Shown here: piece after piece, positions 32,900-43,790 of the stretch
How the letters are laid out: each line of letters starts with the position of its first letter
Numbering within the stretch: position 1 is the first letter of the stretch
Origin: Larus michahellis
Lineage: Eukaryota; Chordata; Aves; Charadriiformes; Laridae
Reading direction: 5' to 3'
Assembly: GCF_964199755.1 (NCBI RefSeq)
Contig: NC_133913.1
Location: forward strand, 8,224,201-8,288,200
DNA length: 64,000 nt
Program-made: the position numbers and the translations under genes
Notes under the pieces: model-generated
Databases searched by the model: none
Told to the model about the DNA's origin: nothing
Seen by the model: the letters and a program-made list of their open reading frames with translations, nothing else

Positions 32900-33215
32900 C
32901 CCTTGGGAATTATTAAGCTGTCATAAGGTCCCACTAAGCCTTCTGTTTTCCAGGAACAAGAAACTCAGTTCCCTGAGTCTCATCAAATACAGTGTGTTCT
33001 TCCAGCACCTTGGCCATCTTACTTATCTCCACCGGACTCACCCAAGCTTATGAACATCTTTCTTATACAGGAGGACCCCATACTGGATGTGCTATTCCAG
33101 ATTCTGTCTAACCAGTGCTGGGTAAAAGGGAATAAACACTTCCCTCCATAGCCTGCTGGCTGTCCTCCTCATGATACAGCCCAGTACACTGTTAGTTTTC
33201 AAGCCCAAGAATCAT
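32900..33215 (-). mobile_element. Old, decayed CR1 LINE fragment
   Basis: The plus strand follows the complement of CR1 ORF2 C-terminus word by word with many changes: a ...CTTCTGTTTTCCAGG... segment ([10 protein letters not shown] region), ...CAGCACCTTGGCCATC..., ...GGAGGACCCCATACTGGATG..., and ...CATGATACAGCCCAGTACACTG.... Divergence is clearly higher than in the other CR1 pieces here. Confidence 0.7.
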
Positions 33216-35040
33216 AACCAGCAAGTCTGAGTAGAAATCAGCTTTACTAATACCAGGGTTGTCAAGGAGGGAAAATGAAGAGAAACTTCTCCCCTAGAGG
33301 CAAATTAGGTAACAAACCTGTCTGGGTCTCACTCCACGGGGCATTTGGTTATTGCAGGTCATGACTTCAGTGCTGAACTGAGTTAGAAGTACTTGCCTCC
33401 TCCTCTTGGGGCATGCTTTTGAGCTCATTCTAGCCTCCATTCATGAGGGAGGAGAAACCTCCAGCAGAAATTACCTTGATAGATGGGGTGCATTTTAAGA
33501 TACTATTTCAGAAAGGCTTGTGAAGACTATTTGTGCTTCTGATGAAAGGTGAGAATATTAATCCTTTGCTGCTGGGTCCTTTTCTATTTTCTTTGCTGTT
33601 TTCTCTTTCGTACATTCTTCACTGGGTCTAATAAAGCAACAATGAATTATATTCCTTGTTCTATATTTGTCTGACTCTTTCAATGCTATAGGTAAACAGA
33701 ACTAACTATTACAGTCTTAAATTAATACTTTAGTGTCAGGAACTCCATATCTCCACCTTCAATATCTCCATCTTCAATTCAATGGGAAATGAGCAGAGAC
33801 TTGGTCCACACTTTTCATTCCAGTAATGCCTTAATATTGTATGAAAAATATGATCACTGGAGATTCATTCAACCCCAAGTTAGTCACCTAATTCTGAGCT
33901 AAGTTTTAATCAACACAGGGGAGAAAATGCTGGTGCCTCTGCACGGTGATTCGGGTAAACCATCTTAGACTTGTGTCTTCATCAAGAGATGAGTGTGCTA
34001 TAGATGAGTCAGTCTCTCTCAGTTGACACCAGTGAAAGGGGAAATCTCCATCAGACTCTGTTTGCAGGTCGCCTGGAAGTGCAGGGAGATGAGTTGAATT
34101 CCACTGAAGAGCTAATTTTGTACCATTGCACTACAAGGCAGAAATTATAACTCTGTTTCTTGTACCTGAGTATGAGAACCTCTGCTTGGTCATTTGGAAT
34201 GGAATCCCAGGCACAATTTTAGATTGTCAAAATGGGATGAACCAGATGGAACTATGTAAAATCTACTAGTAATGACCATATTTGGGAAGATCGCCAGTTG
34301 CAGCTAGCAGCACTCTAGTTTGGTGAAATGCAAGCCCAGAGACAGCTTCAACCTTACACTGCTGAGTAAATCCTCATGCAGACAGTCTCTGATCTCTCCA
34401 TTATCAGCCAGATTCCTGGAGGACAATCACCAAAGATGGTCAGAAACGTTAACCTTTTCTGCTTGCAATTAATAGGCATGTACCTTCAGTAGCTGAGATC
34501 CCTTCATAACCCTGATCGGTCATAGTTAAAGTATGTAGGGTGCATGATACACAGCTGCTAAACAAGTTTCTCCGTTCCTCAGGGAACACTGAAATTCTTT
34601 TTAAAAAGTAATTATTTACATTACGTATTTATTTATAAATTAGTAAATCAATATCGCTGTTCTCTTCTGTCTATCTGTTACTCTGTGGTACAACGACACA
34701 ATATTCCCTATTCCTCTCCTTGCGTTCACTTCTGAAAGGTGTTGCTTTTAGCCCAATGCAGACTTATTTTGCACCCAAACAGCACTGGAAGAAATTAGGT
34801 TTCAGCATCTAAGTTTGGGGATTCGTGTGTAGAAGTCTAAGTCCATACCACAGTCAGGGAAGATCCACTATGCAATGTGATTGCTTTAAAATGTCTCTGA
34901 TACTATTTCAGGAGAAAAAGAAAAGAAGAGAAAGGGAAAAAAAAGGAAAAACCCCAAAAGTCCTGTTAGCGTTGAATATGTTCTGGCCATGATGCAGTAA
35001 TGTCTTTATTTTTGTTCCTACGTAGGGGACCCCAAGGCAA
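33216..35040. other. Intergenic upstream of the OR13-like gene
   Basis: No repeat or exon recognised. An untranslated exon and promoter of the OR gene may lie here, as is usual for ORs, but no site can be fixed from sequence alone. Confidence 0.35.
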
Positions 35041-35976
35041 ATGCACCCACAGAATCTCACCAAGGTCTCTGAATTCATCCTTGAGAGTGTTTTTGACAAC
35101 CCTCACCTCCAAGGTCTCTATATTGCAATATCTTTGTGTGTCTACCTCACTGCTATCCTCAGCAACTCATTTGTCATTATAGCTACCATTGTCCACCCAC
35201 GGCTTCACAACCCTATGTACTTTTTCATCTCCAACCTGGCCATCCTTGACCTGGTAATTATCTCCTCAGTGCTGCCCAAGATGTTGGAGAACCTGATCCT
35301 GGGCAAGAACACCATCTCATTTGAGGGTTGTGTAGCACAGCTCTACATCTTCACTTTCTCAGGCTCAACAGAGCTTATACTGTTAACAGTCATGTCCTAT
35401 GACCGGTACCTGGCCATCTGCCGGCCTCCTCACTATGTAAGCATGATGAGCAAGGGGACTTGCATCACTTTAATGGCTGGTGTCTGGGGAATCGGTACTG
35501 TCAATTCCCTCATAAACACCCTTCTTGTGGCACAGTTGGACTTTTGTGGGCCAAATTTAGTCCAAAATTTCTTATGTGAGATACCCCCAGTCCTTGCCCT
35601 GTCCTGCAGCTCAACCTATCTCAGTGAAATCATGGTTTACACGGCAGACATCATCTTAGGCATGGGAAACTTCCTGCTGGTCATCCTCTCCTATTGCCTT
35701 ATCATTATCACCATCCTGAAGATCCAGGGTTCTGAAGGGAAGTGGAAAGCCTTCTCCACCTGCTCCTCACACCTTGCTGTTGTTGGCTTGTTCTACTCCA
35801 GCATCATCTACACCTATATCCAGCCAACTAGCGCTCTATTAGAAAAGAAAAACAAACCAGTGAGCATTATGTATGCTCTGGTGACTCCCACTGTGAACCC
35901 TCTGATCTACAGCTTGCGAAACAAAGTCATCAAAGCGGCATTCTGTGAATTTGTATCATTTCTCAGGAAAAGTTAA
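35041..35976 (+). CDS. Olfactory receptor, OR13-like, intact
   Basis: The single-exon frame encodes 311 residues, the normal OR length, ending in TAA at 35974-35976. Seen: glycosylation site NLT at 5-7, PMYFF at 58-62, Cys97, MSYDRYLAIC at 118-127, LDFCGPNLVQNFLCEIPP at 166-183, SY at 217-218, KAFSTCSSHL at 236-245 and NPLIYSLRNK at 286-295. The LDFCGPN and LSCSSTYLSEIMV stretches are close to human OR13A1 as I recall it, so family 13-like is my best call. Unusual residues are SN in place of GN in TM1 and RPPHY in place of RPLHY after the DRY motif. No stop or frameshift was seen. It would act as an odorant GPCR. Confidence 0.93.
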   Translation: MHPQNLTKVSEFILESVFDNPHLQGLYIAISLCVYLTAILSNSFVIIATIVHPRLHNPMYFFISNLAILDLVIISSVLPKMLENLILGKNTISFEGCVAQLYIFTFSGSTELILLTVMSYDRYLAICRPPHYVSMMSKGTCITLMAGVWGIGTVNSLINTLLVAQLDFCGPNLVQNFLCEIPPVLALSCSSTYLSEIMVYTADIILGMGNFLLVILSYCLIIITILKIQGSEGKWKAFSTCSSHLAVVGLFYSSIIYTYIQPTSALLEKKNKPVSIMYALVTPTVNPLIYSLRNKVIKAAFCEFVSFLRKS

Positions 35977-38579
35977 TACACATAGCCACATCCCCATCCT
36001 TGTCGGCCCTGTTCTGCATGGTCCACGCTCATGGGTAGTCGCAGTGTTGTGTCAACCTTTGCTGCTAATAAGGGTGATGTTGTTTTCAGTGAAGTTCGTA
36101 TGGCTGCAACAATGGTAGTTCTTAAGAAGAAATAATCTGAACTGAGGATACTCAGAGCAGGCTGAGGTGAAGTGTACCTTAGAAGTGTTTGTTGCTTTGA
36201 ATCCAGTGATCTCTTGAGTCAATCTCTAGTTTTGGTCAGCAGAGAGGAAAAGGCGCTTTAAAGAGGTAATGCCTCTGAATTTTCCAGACCTCCTTCTGCT
36301 TCTGAGATTCTCCCTTAAAGGTCTGTTTCTCCCTATTGTAAAGTAGAATGCCCTCCTACCATTACCTCAGCCCACCTATTGATAAACTATCCAACATTTA
36401 TGTTTCTAATGTTTTTTATATAGAAAAGCAGATCTTTGCTTAAGAACATAAAAATCATTAATCAATTCATCATTTAATATTATGAGAAACAAATCTCCAT
36501 GATTATCTGCTCAATCTCAGGCTATTGGTCATGATTTTCCCTCATTCTTCTCCAGATTTACTTTTGTTAAGACACTGCAAAGGAAAACAATAAAAAGAAA
36601 CAGCCTAAGTAGATAACAATAGAAATACATTATTTTTGAGATATGCTTCTACAACTATTTGTGTGCCCTTGGATTTTTAGATGGTGTGTAAAATCCTGTG
36701 TGTACTTGTCTTCTGAAGGATATACTGTATGCCTCAGAATACACTCCTGTCCTCATGGGGTGCAGATATTTGTCCACCAGAGATGGACTTCTAAATCCTC
36801 GTCACAGTTAGTGGAACTCCATCTTGTTGAACAAAGTGAAAAAAATGTTAACAAAATTACTTTACTTAACACTTTGGGGAAGAAATTTTAGGGGATGTAG
36901 GCTCACTTTCAGTAAACCGATGATTACTTTCACTGCTTTCTTGGTTGCTTTACCTTTTATTGCCATAATAGAAGGAAAGAAGGAGGAAAGGAAAGACTGA
37001 GGAACTTAACGATCTAAAAACAAATATTAAAAAAAAAATTAATCTTCTCCATATTGCCTTTGCATTTTGCTTACGGTTTCAGAGAGTTTATCTTCTAGAG
37101 GATATACAACTATTTTTGGAGTATTTTGGTGTTTTTTCTTAGAGATTAAGAATCACGTGTTCAAAGAAGAAATAACTTTACCTGCTGTAAGGAGGGCAGT
37201 GACCTCATGAAACTTTAGAAACCACCTGTGAAACGAAATTCCTCTGATCTTATCATCTATGCTTTTTTGGTTCCAGTGGGAAACAATCCCAGAGACAGCC
37301 AGATGAAGTAAATTTAGTTCAGAATCAGCTACGTTAGGGAAGGTTAGGAGACACCTATGTAATTTCTTCAGAGCCTGTAGGGTTTGTCTCTACATCTTGC
37401 TCTTACAAATATTTGTAATACATACCAAATCCTAAGGCAAATGAGTGCACTTTATTTCAAATGGCATGCTGATTTTAATCAGCAGAGTTTTTATTTCTTG
37501 CAAGTGAAAGGAATGTTGTATGCCTATGTTCTCACCTTAAATATTGAACAGTTTTGCAGCCCTGCCAGAGCTCCTGACTTGGGACACACTGTTAAAGCCG
37601 TGCAGAGAAAGACTTCTACAGAGCAATGCCATGCCAGTCATGTCAGGGACCTGTGACAGAGACTACTGTTCATATGAGGACCCAGCTCCCAAAACGCCAC
37701 CCCAAAACTTCTTGCTGTCCAGTTCCACCTGCCGCCCTGCAGCTGAGATCCTACCTGCCACATCCTTTACACTAGATTGTCCAAGCGTTTCTTCCACAGA
37801 TACACTGGTCTCTCCACCCCCTGGGACAACCTCTCCTGGTTCTGCCTCATTGCTTCTTCACACTTTATCTGTTCTTTCTTTGCATAAAGCTCTTTTCTCC
37901 AGAGAATCCACAATGCTGAAGGAAAGGGCTGATCAGCCTCTCTCCAGTTCAATCAGAAGAAGGGATGCAGCACACCAACTCTAATGCTGCCTGGGATTCT
38001 TCTCAGCTACTTTTTGGGGCTGGTAGCTTTTAGTTACCTAAAGATAAACATTTGGTAACATTTTGGTTAGTAATCTCTAATTTAGTAATCTCTAATTTAG
38101 TAATAAGTAATCTCTGCAGCCAACAGGTGATACTCCTGTAGGACACGTGTGTGTCTTGCACCTTACCTGCCAGCTCCTATGGCGTAAGATGCTCATACTT
38201 AAGCAATTCATCCCCAACCCGAAGGGAGGGAATAATTGACTCACACAGCTTTACAATTCTAAGAACTACAAAGCAAAGGCAACTTAGAACCCTTAAGCTC
38301 TCCTTTGAGCCAGAGCATAAAGGCAGGCAGGATCCATCCACATGGCAGCCACATAACTCCACTTTTTTTGGACAGAAATATTAGGGAAAATAAACAGTTG
38401 TCTCCAGATGTTCATTTCTCTACAGCGCACATCAGGGAGGACGGGTTCCAGGTTGACTACTGGCATTTAGAAATAATATTTTTAGCTTTTCTAGTTATAC
38501 ACAGAGCTGAGGTCAACCTCACTGCAAAACTGAAGGTGTTAATTACAGGCAATGGTCAGGATAGGCAGTCACATCTTAT
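35977..38579. other. AT-rich intergenic DNA
   Basis: No gene recognised. A short tandem repeat of AGTAATCTCTAATTT (about three units, last one altered) lies at about 38068-38116. Confidence 0.4.
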
Positions 38580-41172
38580 TGTGAGCCAGTCACAGTCTGG
38601 CTCTGGACGAATGGGATCCACCTGCTACTCGTGGTATCCGCATAGGTGCAGATGAACTCTGCAGTGCTCTTGGAGAAAGCCCATGGGATCTGCCCATACA
38701 GAACAGATACGGGCCTCTGGAGACAGACGATGAGGTAATTAAGTATGCAATAAAGCCCCATCCGGGGAATTGCCAAAGCAGCCAGCTCCAGGCATTAAGA
38801 CTGCTTCTGTGAAGAGCAGGAGGAGGGCAATACTCATAGGGGGTTCCATTCTGAGGGGAACTGAGCGTGCCATATGCAGGCCGGACCCTTCCCACAGGGA
38901 GGTCTGCTGCCTCCCTGGGGCCCGCGTTAAGGATATAGCCAGGAAGCTTCCTGGCCTGATACAGCCCTCACATTATTACCCTCTTTTGATCGTACAGGCA
39001 GAGAGTGAGGAGCTGGACACTAGAAGTCTGAGGGCAATGAAGAAAGTTTCCAGGGCGTTGGGACGGCTTGTCAAGGGTTCGGGAGCATAAACTGTGTTCT
39101 CCTCTGCCCTTCCAGTTTTGGGGACTGACGAATGGGTAAACAAGAAAATTGGACAGATCGACACCTGGCTCCAAAACTAGTGATACCAGCAGGACTTTGG
39201 GTTCTGTGATCATAGTTTGATCTGCAGGACACCAGGCCTGCTTGCTAAGAATGGGAAAAGCCTATCCCAAAAGGGGAAAAGGGGACTAGGCCAGGAGTTA
39301 GCAAGGCTCATGGACAGGGCTTTAAACTAGAAACGAAGGGGGAAGGGGATAAAACCAGGCCCACTAGTAACGAGCCTAGGGATAAAGGGCCAAGGATGGG
39401 GGTGAAATCGGTAGCCCAGCTCAAGTGCATCTACACAAATGCACGTAGCATGGGCAACAAACGGGATGAGCTGGAAGCCGTTGTGCAGCAGGGCACCTAT
39501 GATGTAGTTGCCATCATGGAAACGTGGTGGGATGACTGTCACGACTGGCATGCTGCGATGAATGGCTATAAGCTCTTCAGAAGGGATAGGCAAGGAAGGA
39601 GAGGTGGGGGTGTGGCTCTGTGCATCAGGGAATGTTTTGATTGTATAGCGCTAGATTCCAGTGATGATAAAGTCGAGTGTTTATGGGTAAGGATGAAGGG
39701 GAAGGCAAATAAGGGAGATCTTGTGCTGGGAGTATGCTATAGACCACGCAACCAGGATGAGGAGACAGATGAAGTATTCTGTAAGCGGCTGGCTGAAGTC
39801 TCGCAATCGCCAGCCCTTGTTCTGGTTGGGGACTTCAACCTGCTGAGTATCTGCTGGAAATATAACACAGCAGAGAGCAGGCAGGCTAGAAGGTTCCTCA
39901 AGTGCATGGAAGAGAACTTCCTGACCCAACTGGTAGGTGAGCCTACCAGGGGAGGTGCCTCGCTGGACCTACTGTTCACAAACAGGGAAGGACTTGTGGG
40001 AGATGTGGTGGTCGGAGGTCGTCTTGGGTTTAGCAATCATGAAATGGTCAAGTTTTCAATTTGTAGTGATGTAAGGAGGGGGGTTAGCAAAACCTCCACC
40101 TTGGACTTCTGGAGGGCGCACTTTGGCTTGTTCAGGACACTGGTTGAAAGAGTCCCTTGGGTGATAGTCCTGAAGGGCAAAGGGGTCCAGGAAGGCTGGA
40201 CACACTTCAAGAAGGAAATCTTAAAGGCCCAGGAGCAGGCTGTCCCCAAGTGTCGCAAGTTTAAAGGGCGGGGAAAATGGCCGGTCTGGATGAATAAGGA
40301 ACTTCCGAAGGGACTTAGGAATAAAAGGAGGGTTTACCACCTTAAAGGGATCAGGGCCAGCCAAGGGATCAGGGCCAGCCAGCATGGGTTTAGGAAAGGG
40401 AGGTCCTGCTTAACTGACCTGATCTCTTTCTATGACCATGTGACCTGCCTTCTGGATGCTGGGCAGGCTGTGGACATTGTCTATCTGGACTTTGGTAAGG
40501 CCTTTGACAGCGTCCCCCACAGCATTCTCCTGGAGAAGCTGGCGAATCATGGCATAGACAAGTGCACTCTTTGCTGGGGTAAAAACTGGCTGGATGGCCG
40601 TGCCCAGAGAGTCGTGATTAATGGGGTGAAATCCTCTTGGCGGCCCGTCACCATTGGTGTCTCTCAGGGCTCAGTTTAGGGGCAAGTTTTGTTTAATATC
40701 TTTGTGAATGATCTGGATGAGGGGATTGAGTGCACCCTCAGTAACTTTGCAGACGACACCAAACTAGGTGGGAGTGTTGATCTGCTTCAGGGTAGGAAGG
40801 CTCTACAGAGCTGGACAGGCTGGATCGATGGACCAAGGCCAACTGTATGAGGTTTAATAAGGCCAAGTGCCGGGTCCTGCATTTCCGTCATGACAAACCC
40901 AAGTAATGCTACAGGCTTGGGGAAGAGTGGCTGGAAAGCTGTCCGGCAGAAAAGGACCTGGGGGTGCTGGTGGACGGCCAGCTTAACATGAGCCAGCAGT
41001 GTGCCCAGGTGGCCAAGAAGGCCAATAGCATTCTGGCTTTTATCAGGAATAGCGTGGCCAGCAGGAGCAGGGAAGTGATGGTGCCTCTGTACTCGGCACT
41101 GGTGAGGCCTCACCTCGAGTGCTGTGTTCAGTTCTGGGCCCCTCTGTACAAGAGGGACGTTGAAGTCTTAAA
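38580..41172 (+). mobile_element. Long CR1 LINE with ORF1 esterase, endonuclease and partial RT
   Basis: The plus strand carries CR1 parts in order. An ORF1 esterase-like segment (ILIGGSILRGTERAICRPDP, CCLPGARVKDIARKLPGLIQ) lies at about 38838-39090. An apurinic-type endonuclease follows (CIYTNARSMGNKRDELEA at 39423, ETWW, GVCYRP, LVGDFN). A shortened reverse transcriptase has SQHGFRKGRSCLTDLISFYD, VDIVYLDFGKAFDSVPH and the catalytic FADDTKLGG at about 40748. An ORF2 tail ([20 protein letters not shown]) breaks off at about 41172. The 427-codon open frame at 39396-40679 joins endonuclease to RT because the first RT blocks are deleted. A TAG ends it at GSV, where intact CR1s read GSVLGP. Both ends are incomplete. 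It is inactive but among the least decayed CR1s here. Confidence 0.93.
40349..40383 (+). repeat. 17-18 base tandem duplication at the CR1 deletion point
   Basis: GGGATCAGGGCCAGCCA occurs twice in direct succession, exactly where the endonuclease part is joined to the later RT part. It looks like the scar of the internal deletion. Confidence 0.8.
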
Positions 41173-42080
41173 CTTTAAAAAGGGTCTGGCCTGAAAATCT
41201 TAAAAGGACCACAACGAGCATGAATGATAATATCAGCACATCCTGTTGGCAACTGAATAACCTGAGGCCAGAAGAAAGTATCAGGCATTACCTCACCAGA
41301 CACCTGAGAAACATGTTGTTCAGCACTGTCCATAAGCCTTCTGGCAATGAGTCAGCCCTTGTTCACACTAAATAGCCAGGGCTCTGGAGATATCTCCCTG
41401 CAGCCAGAGCTCCTGGCAGGTTCTGGCTCTAGGCAGTCACACAGGAACTTTTCTTTCCTTAGCTGAATAGGCTGGTTTTGAAAGAAAGGTGTTAAACACC
41501 CAGAAGGAAGACACAAATTTGGAAACAGATGTGGTTGTTTTGCAAATGCTAAGCAAACAAGAACAGTAAATGTTAATGACTGTAAAAAAAACCAACACAA
41601 AAAAACCAACAAAAAAACCCAAACCCAAACCAAACAACTGAACAAAAAAAAACCAAACCAAACCAAAAAGAACAGGTGAGATGAACAAGTTTTAGCACCT
41701 GAACTGTGAACTTCTACGTGGGGGAGGGTGAAATCTTCTCCAAGTATCTTTTTCCTTTTCTAACCCCTTGTTCTCATGTCTAGCTCATTTTTCATGGCTA
41801 ACCCCAAACAGCCAGCACAATCCCTAAACCTGCCATTCTGAGCACACCCCCGGAGCAGCAGTCTGTACGAGCCTGCCGGATTAATGTACAGCAGAAAAAG
41901 GGATATTCTACTTTGTAATAAGTAAGCTTGGCTACTTTATTAATGCATGCCTTACTAATGACTGTATCCTTGAAGAAGATCTGAAAGGCTGATAAAGAAG
42001 GACTAAAGGCTGATAAAAACAAAACATCGTAGCCCAGGAGGTGCTGAAAGCCAAATAATTGCAAAAAAACCATAAAGTCA
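41173..42080. other. Intergenic; A/C-rich simple repeat
   Basis: An AAACC/AAAAACC-rich simple stretch lies at about 41583-41672. Nothing else was recognised. Confidence 0.4.
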
Positions 42081-42440
42081 GCAAAAGTTAGCTTTAACTA
42101 AGGGAAAGGTGGCAGGGGGAGATCTCCAACTCAATTGGAGATGAACAGGCTTACCCCCCACTGTACTGGAGCACGTGCATATCAATTAAAGGGCACTGTA
42201 ACTTTAAATGAAAGCAAGGAATAATACTAACCAATTGAAATTGTTAAAATAAGGTACTAACCAATAATCATAACTAAAGGCATGTACTTCTGTGTTTTGA
42301 TTCATATAAATGTACTGAAGATTTTGTGAACAGGTACGCTAGCTTTGTGGAATACCACCTAGTGCCCATCTCTGCGCAAATAAACTATAATAAAATACCT
42401 TTGGTCTCTGTGTACGTTGGCGTCTTGCACGGCACTTCTT
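42081..42440 (+). mobile_element. LTR-like sequence, family unknown (fossil)
   Basis: The stretch has promoter-like and polyadenylation-like features in LTR order: CCAAT-like ACCAATTG and ACCAATAATC, a TATA-like CATATAAATG at about 42304, then AATAAACTATAATAAA at about 42379 followed by a GT-rich segment. No second copy is in the window and I do not recognise the family, so this is tentative. Confidence 0.35.
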
Positions 42441-42839
42441 GGGACAAGAAGATAGCTGAAACTGCTGATTTTCACGATGCACATGCCTGATTGCCCCCAG
42501 TAGCCTTCTAGGTGGTCTTTCTTGGTATCTCATGCAGAAAGACTATAGTTCTTGTGTATATAGTTCCCACATGCAAGAATGTTCTTTTTACCTCAAAGGA
42601 ATAAAGCAAAAACATTTTGTTCCACTACCTTTTAGTGAAGACTCATGTTTCTGAAAGGAATTCTTCTCTCTCCCTGCCTGCCTTTCTAAAATTGTTCTGA
42701 CAGCCAGACACCTCCAGAGATATACCTGCTACGTAATGTATTCCCTCCACATCATCCCTACAGTTTTGAGGAGAAATAAAGAGTGTTTTGTAGCCAGTGA
42801 TGCACAGCTAGGGTGCACTCTCAGGGCAGGCCACCGTGT

Positions 42840-43790
42840 TCCTGACAGCTTTTCTCAAGGATTGCTTGACCTCTCCATTCCTCAGGCTTACAGTGGATTG
42901 ACCAGGGGTGGGAAGATGGTATAGAAAAAGGAGAAGGTTTTGTTCAGGTTACTCAGTGGAGGTGTCCCAGGCAGCAAAGAGACAGTAAGAAGTGTCCCTT
43001 AGAAAATGTTGACCACAGGGATGTGTGAGAAGGCTTTCAGTTCTCACACATGGTATAAAAGGCCTTCTGCCTCCCCTTACTTGATGAGATCCTCAGGATG
43101 GAATCTGTAATGCAGACATAGGATGCCAGAGGGAATAAAAATAGCAAGACCGCATCTGGGATGGACATTATAGCAGCCTGGTGTCACTACAGGAGAGCTC
43201 CAGCAAAGAGATCAAATCACAGACGTTGTGACGTCAATTGTCAATTGGGTTGGGGCCACAAAACTTCAATAGGCTTGAGAAGTATGTGATGATTGTGGAA
43301 CTAGTCGTTCCTCCATGCCACAAGCCAACTGCCAGCTGGAAAAACGCCTTCCAGTTCACCATTCTTGTATAGAACATGAGGTGACATACGGCCAGGTACT
43401 GTTCGTAGGACATGGTGGTCAGCAGGTAACACTTGGAGACTACAAGAGATTCAAAGAAATAGAGCTGAGCCATAGCAGTCCTGAGCAGAGGTGGTGCAAC
43501 AGTCAGGAAGCTGGCCAGCAGCCTAGGAAGATCGATGGAAGCGTAGCAGATCTCCAAGCTGGACAAATTCTCCACTGGGCTGGGGAGATGCTGGTGTGTT
43601 GCCACCAGCACAACAATGAAGATGTTCCCAAGCACAGTCTCTGTTGTTCCCATTCCCTTTCTCCATGCAGGTCTTGTGGAACTCAGCAGGTTGGTAGCTC
43701 TCGGGGATCTGAGAGTGCTTGTCCAAAGGCATCTGAAAGTGCCTGCATAACTATAACACTGCACTGCTAATAGTGACCATGGCTGTGTGG
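42840..43790 (-). pseudogene. Olfactory receptor pseudogene (class II type)
   Basis: On the minus strand the frame at 43234-43836 contains LGNIFIVVLVATHQHL (TM1), ENLSSLEICYASIDLPRLLA (TM2), MAQLYFFESLV, MSYEQYLAVC (where DRY is usual, so E-Q-Y) and FCGPNPIDN. After stops and frameshifts the C-terminus reappears as FSFFYTIFPPLVNPL, a stop, then SLRNGEVKQS at about 42855-42890. The part that normally holds PMYFF after TM1 is shortened. Several breaks make it non-functional. The family is perhaps OR11-like, but uncertain. Confidence 0.85.

Noticed and set aside
39396-40679. The longest open frame of the window (427 codons) as a host gene
   Set aside because: It is CR1 ORF2: endonuclease motifs and RT motifs (YLDFGKAFDSVPH) in LINE order, inside a longer CR1 with ORF1 upstream and ORF2 tail downstream.
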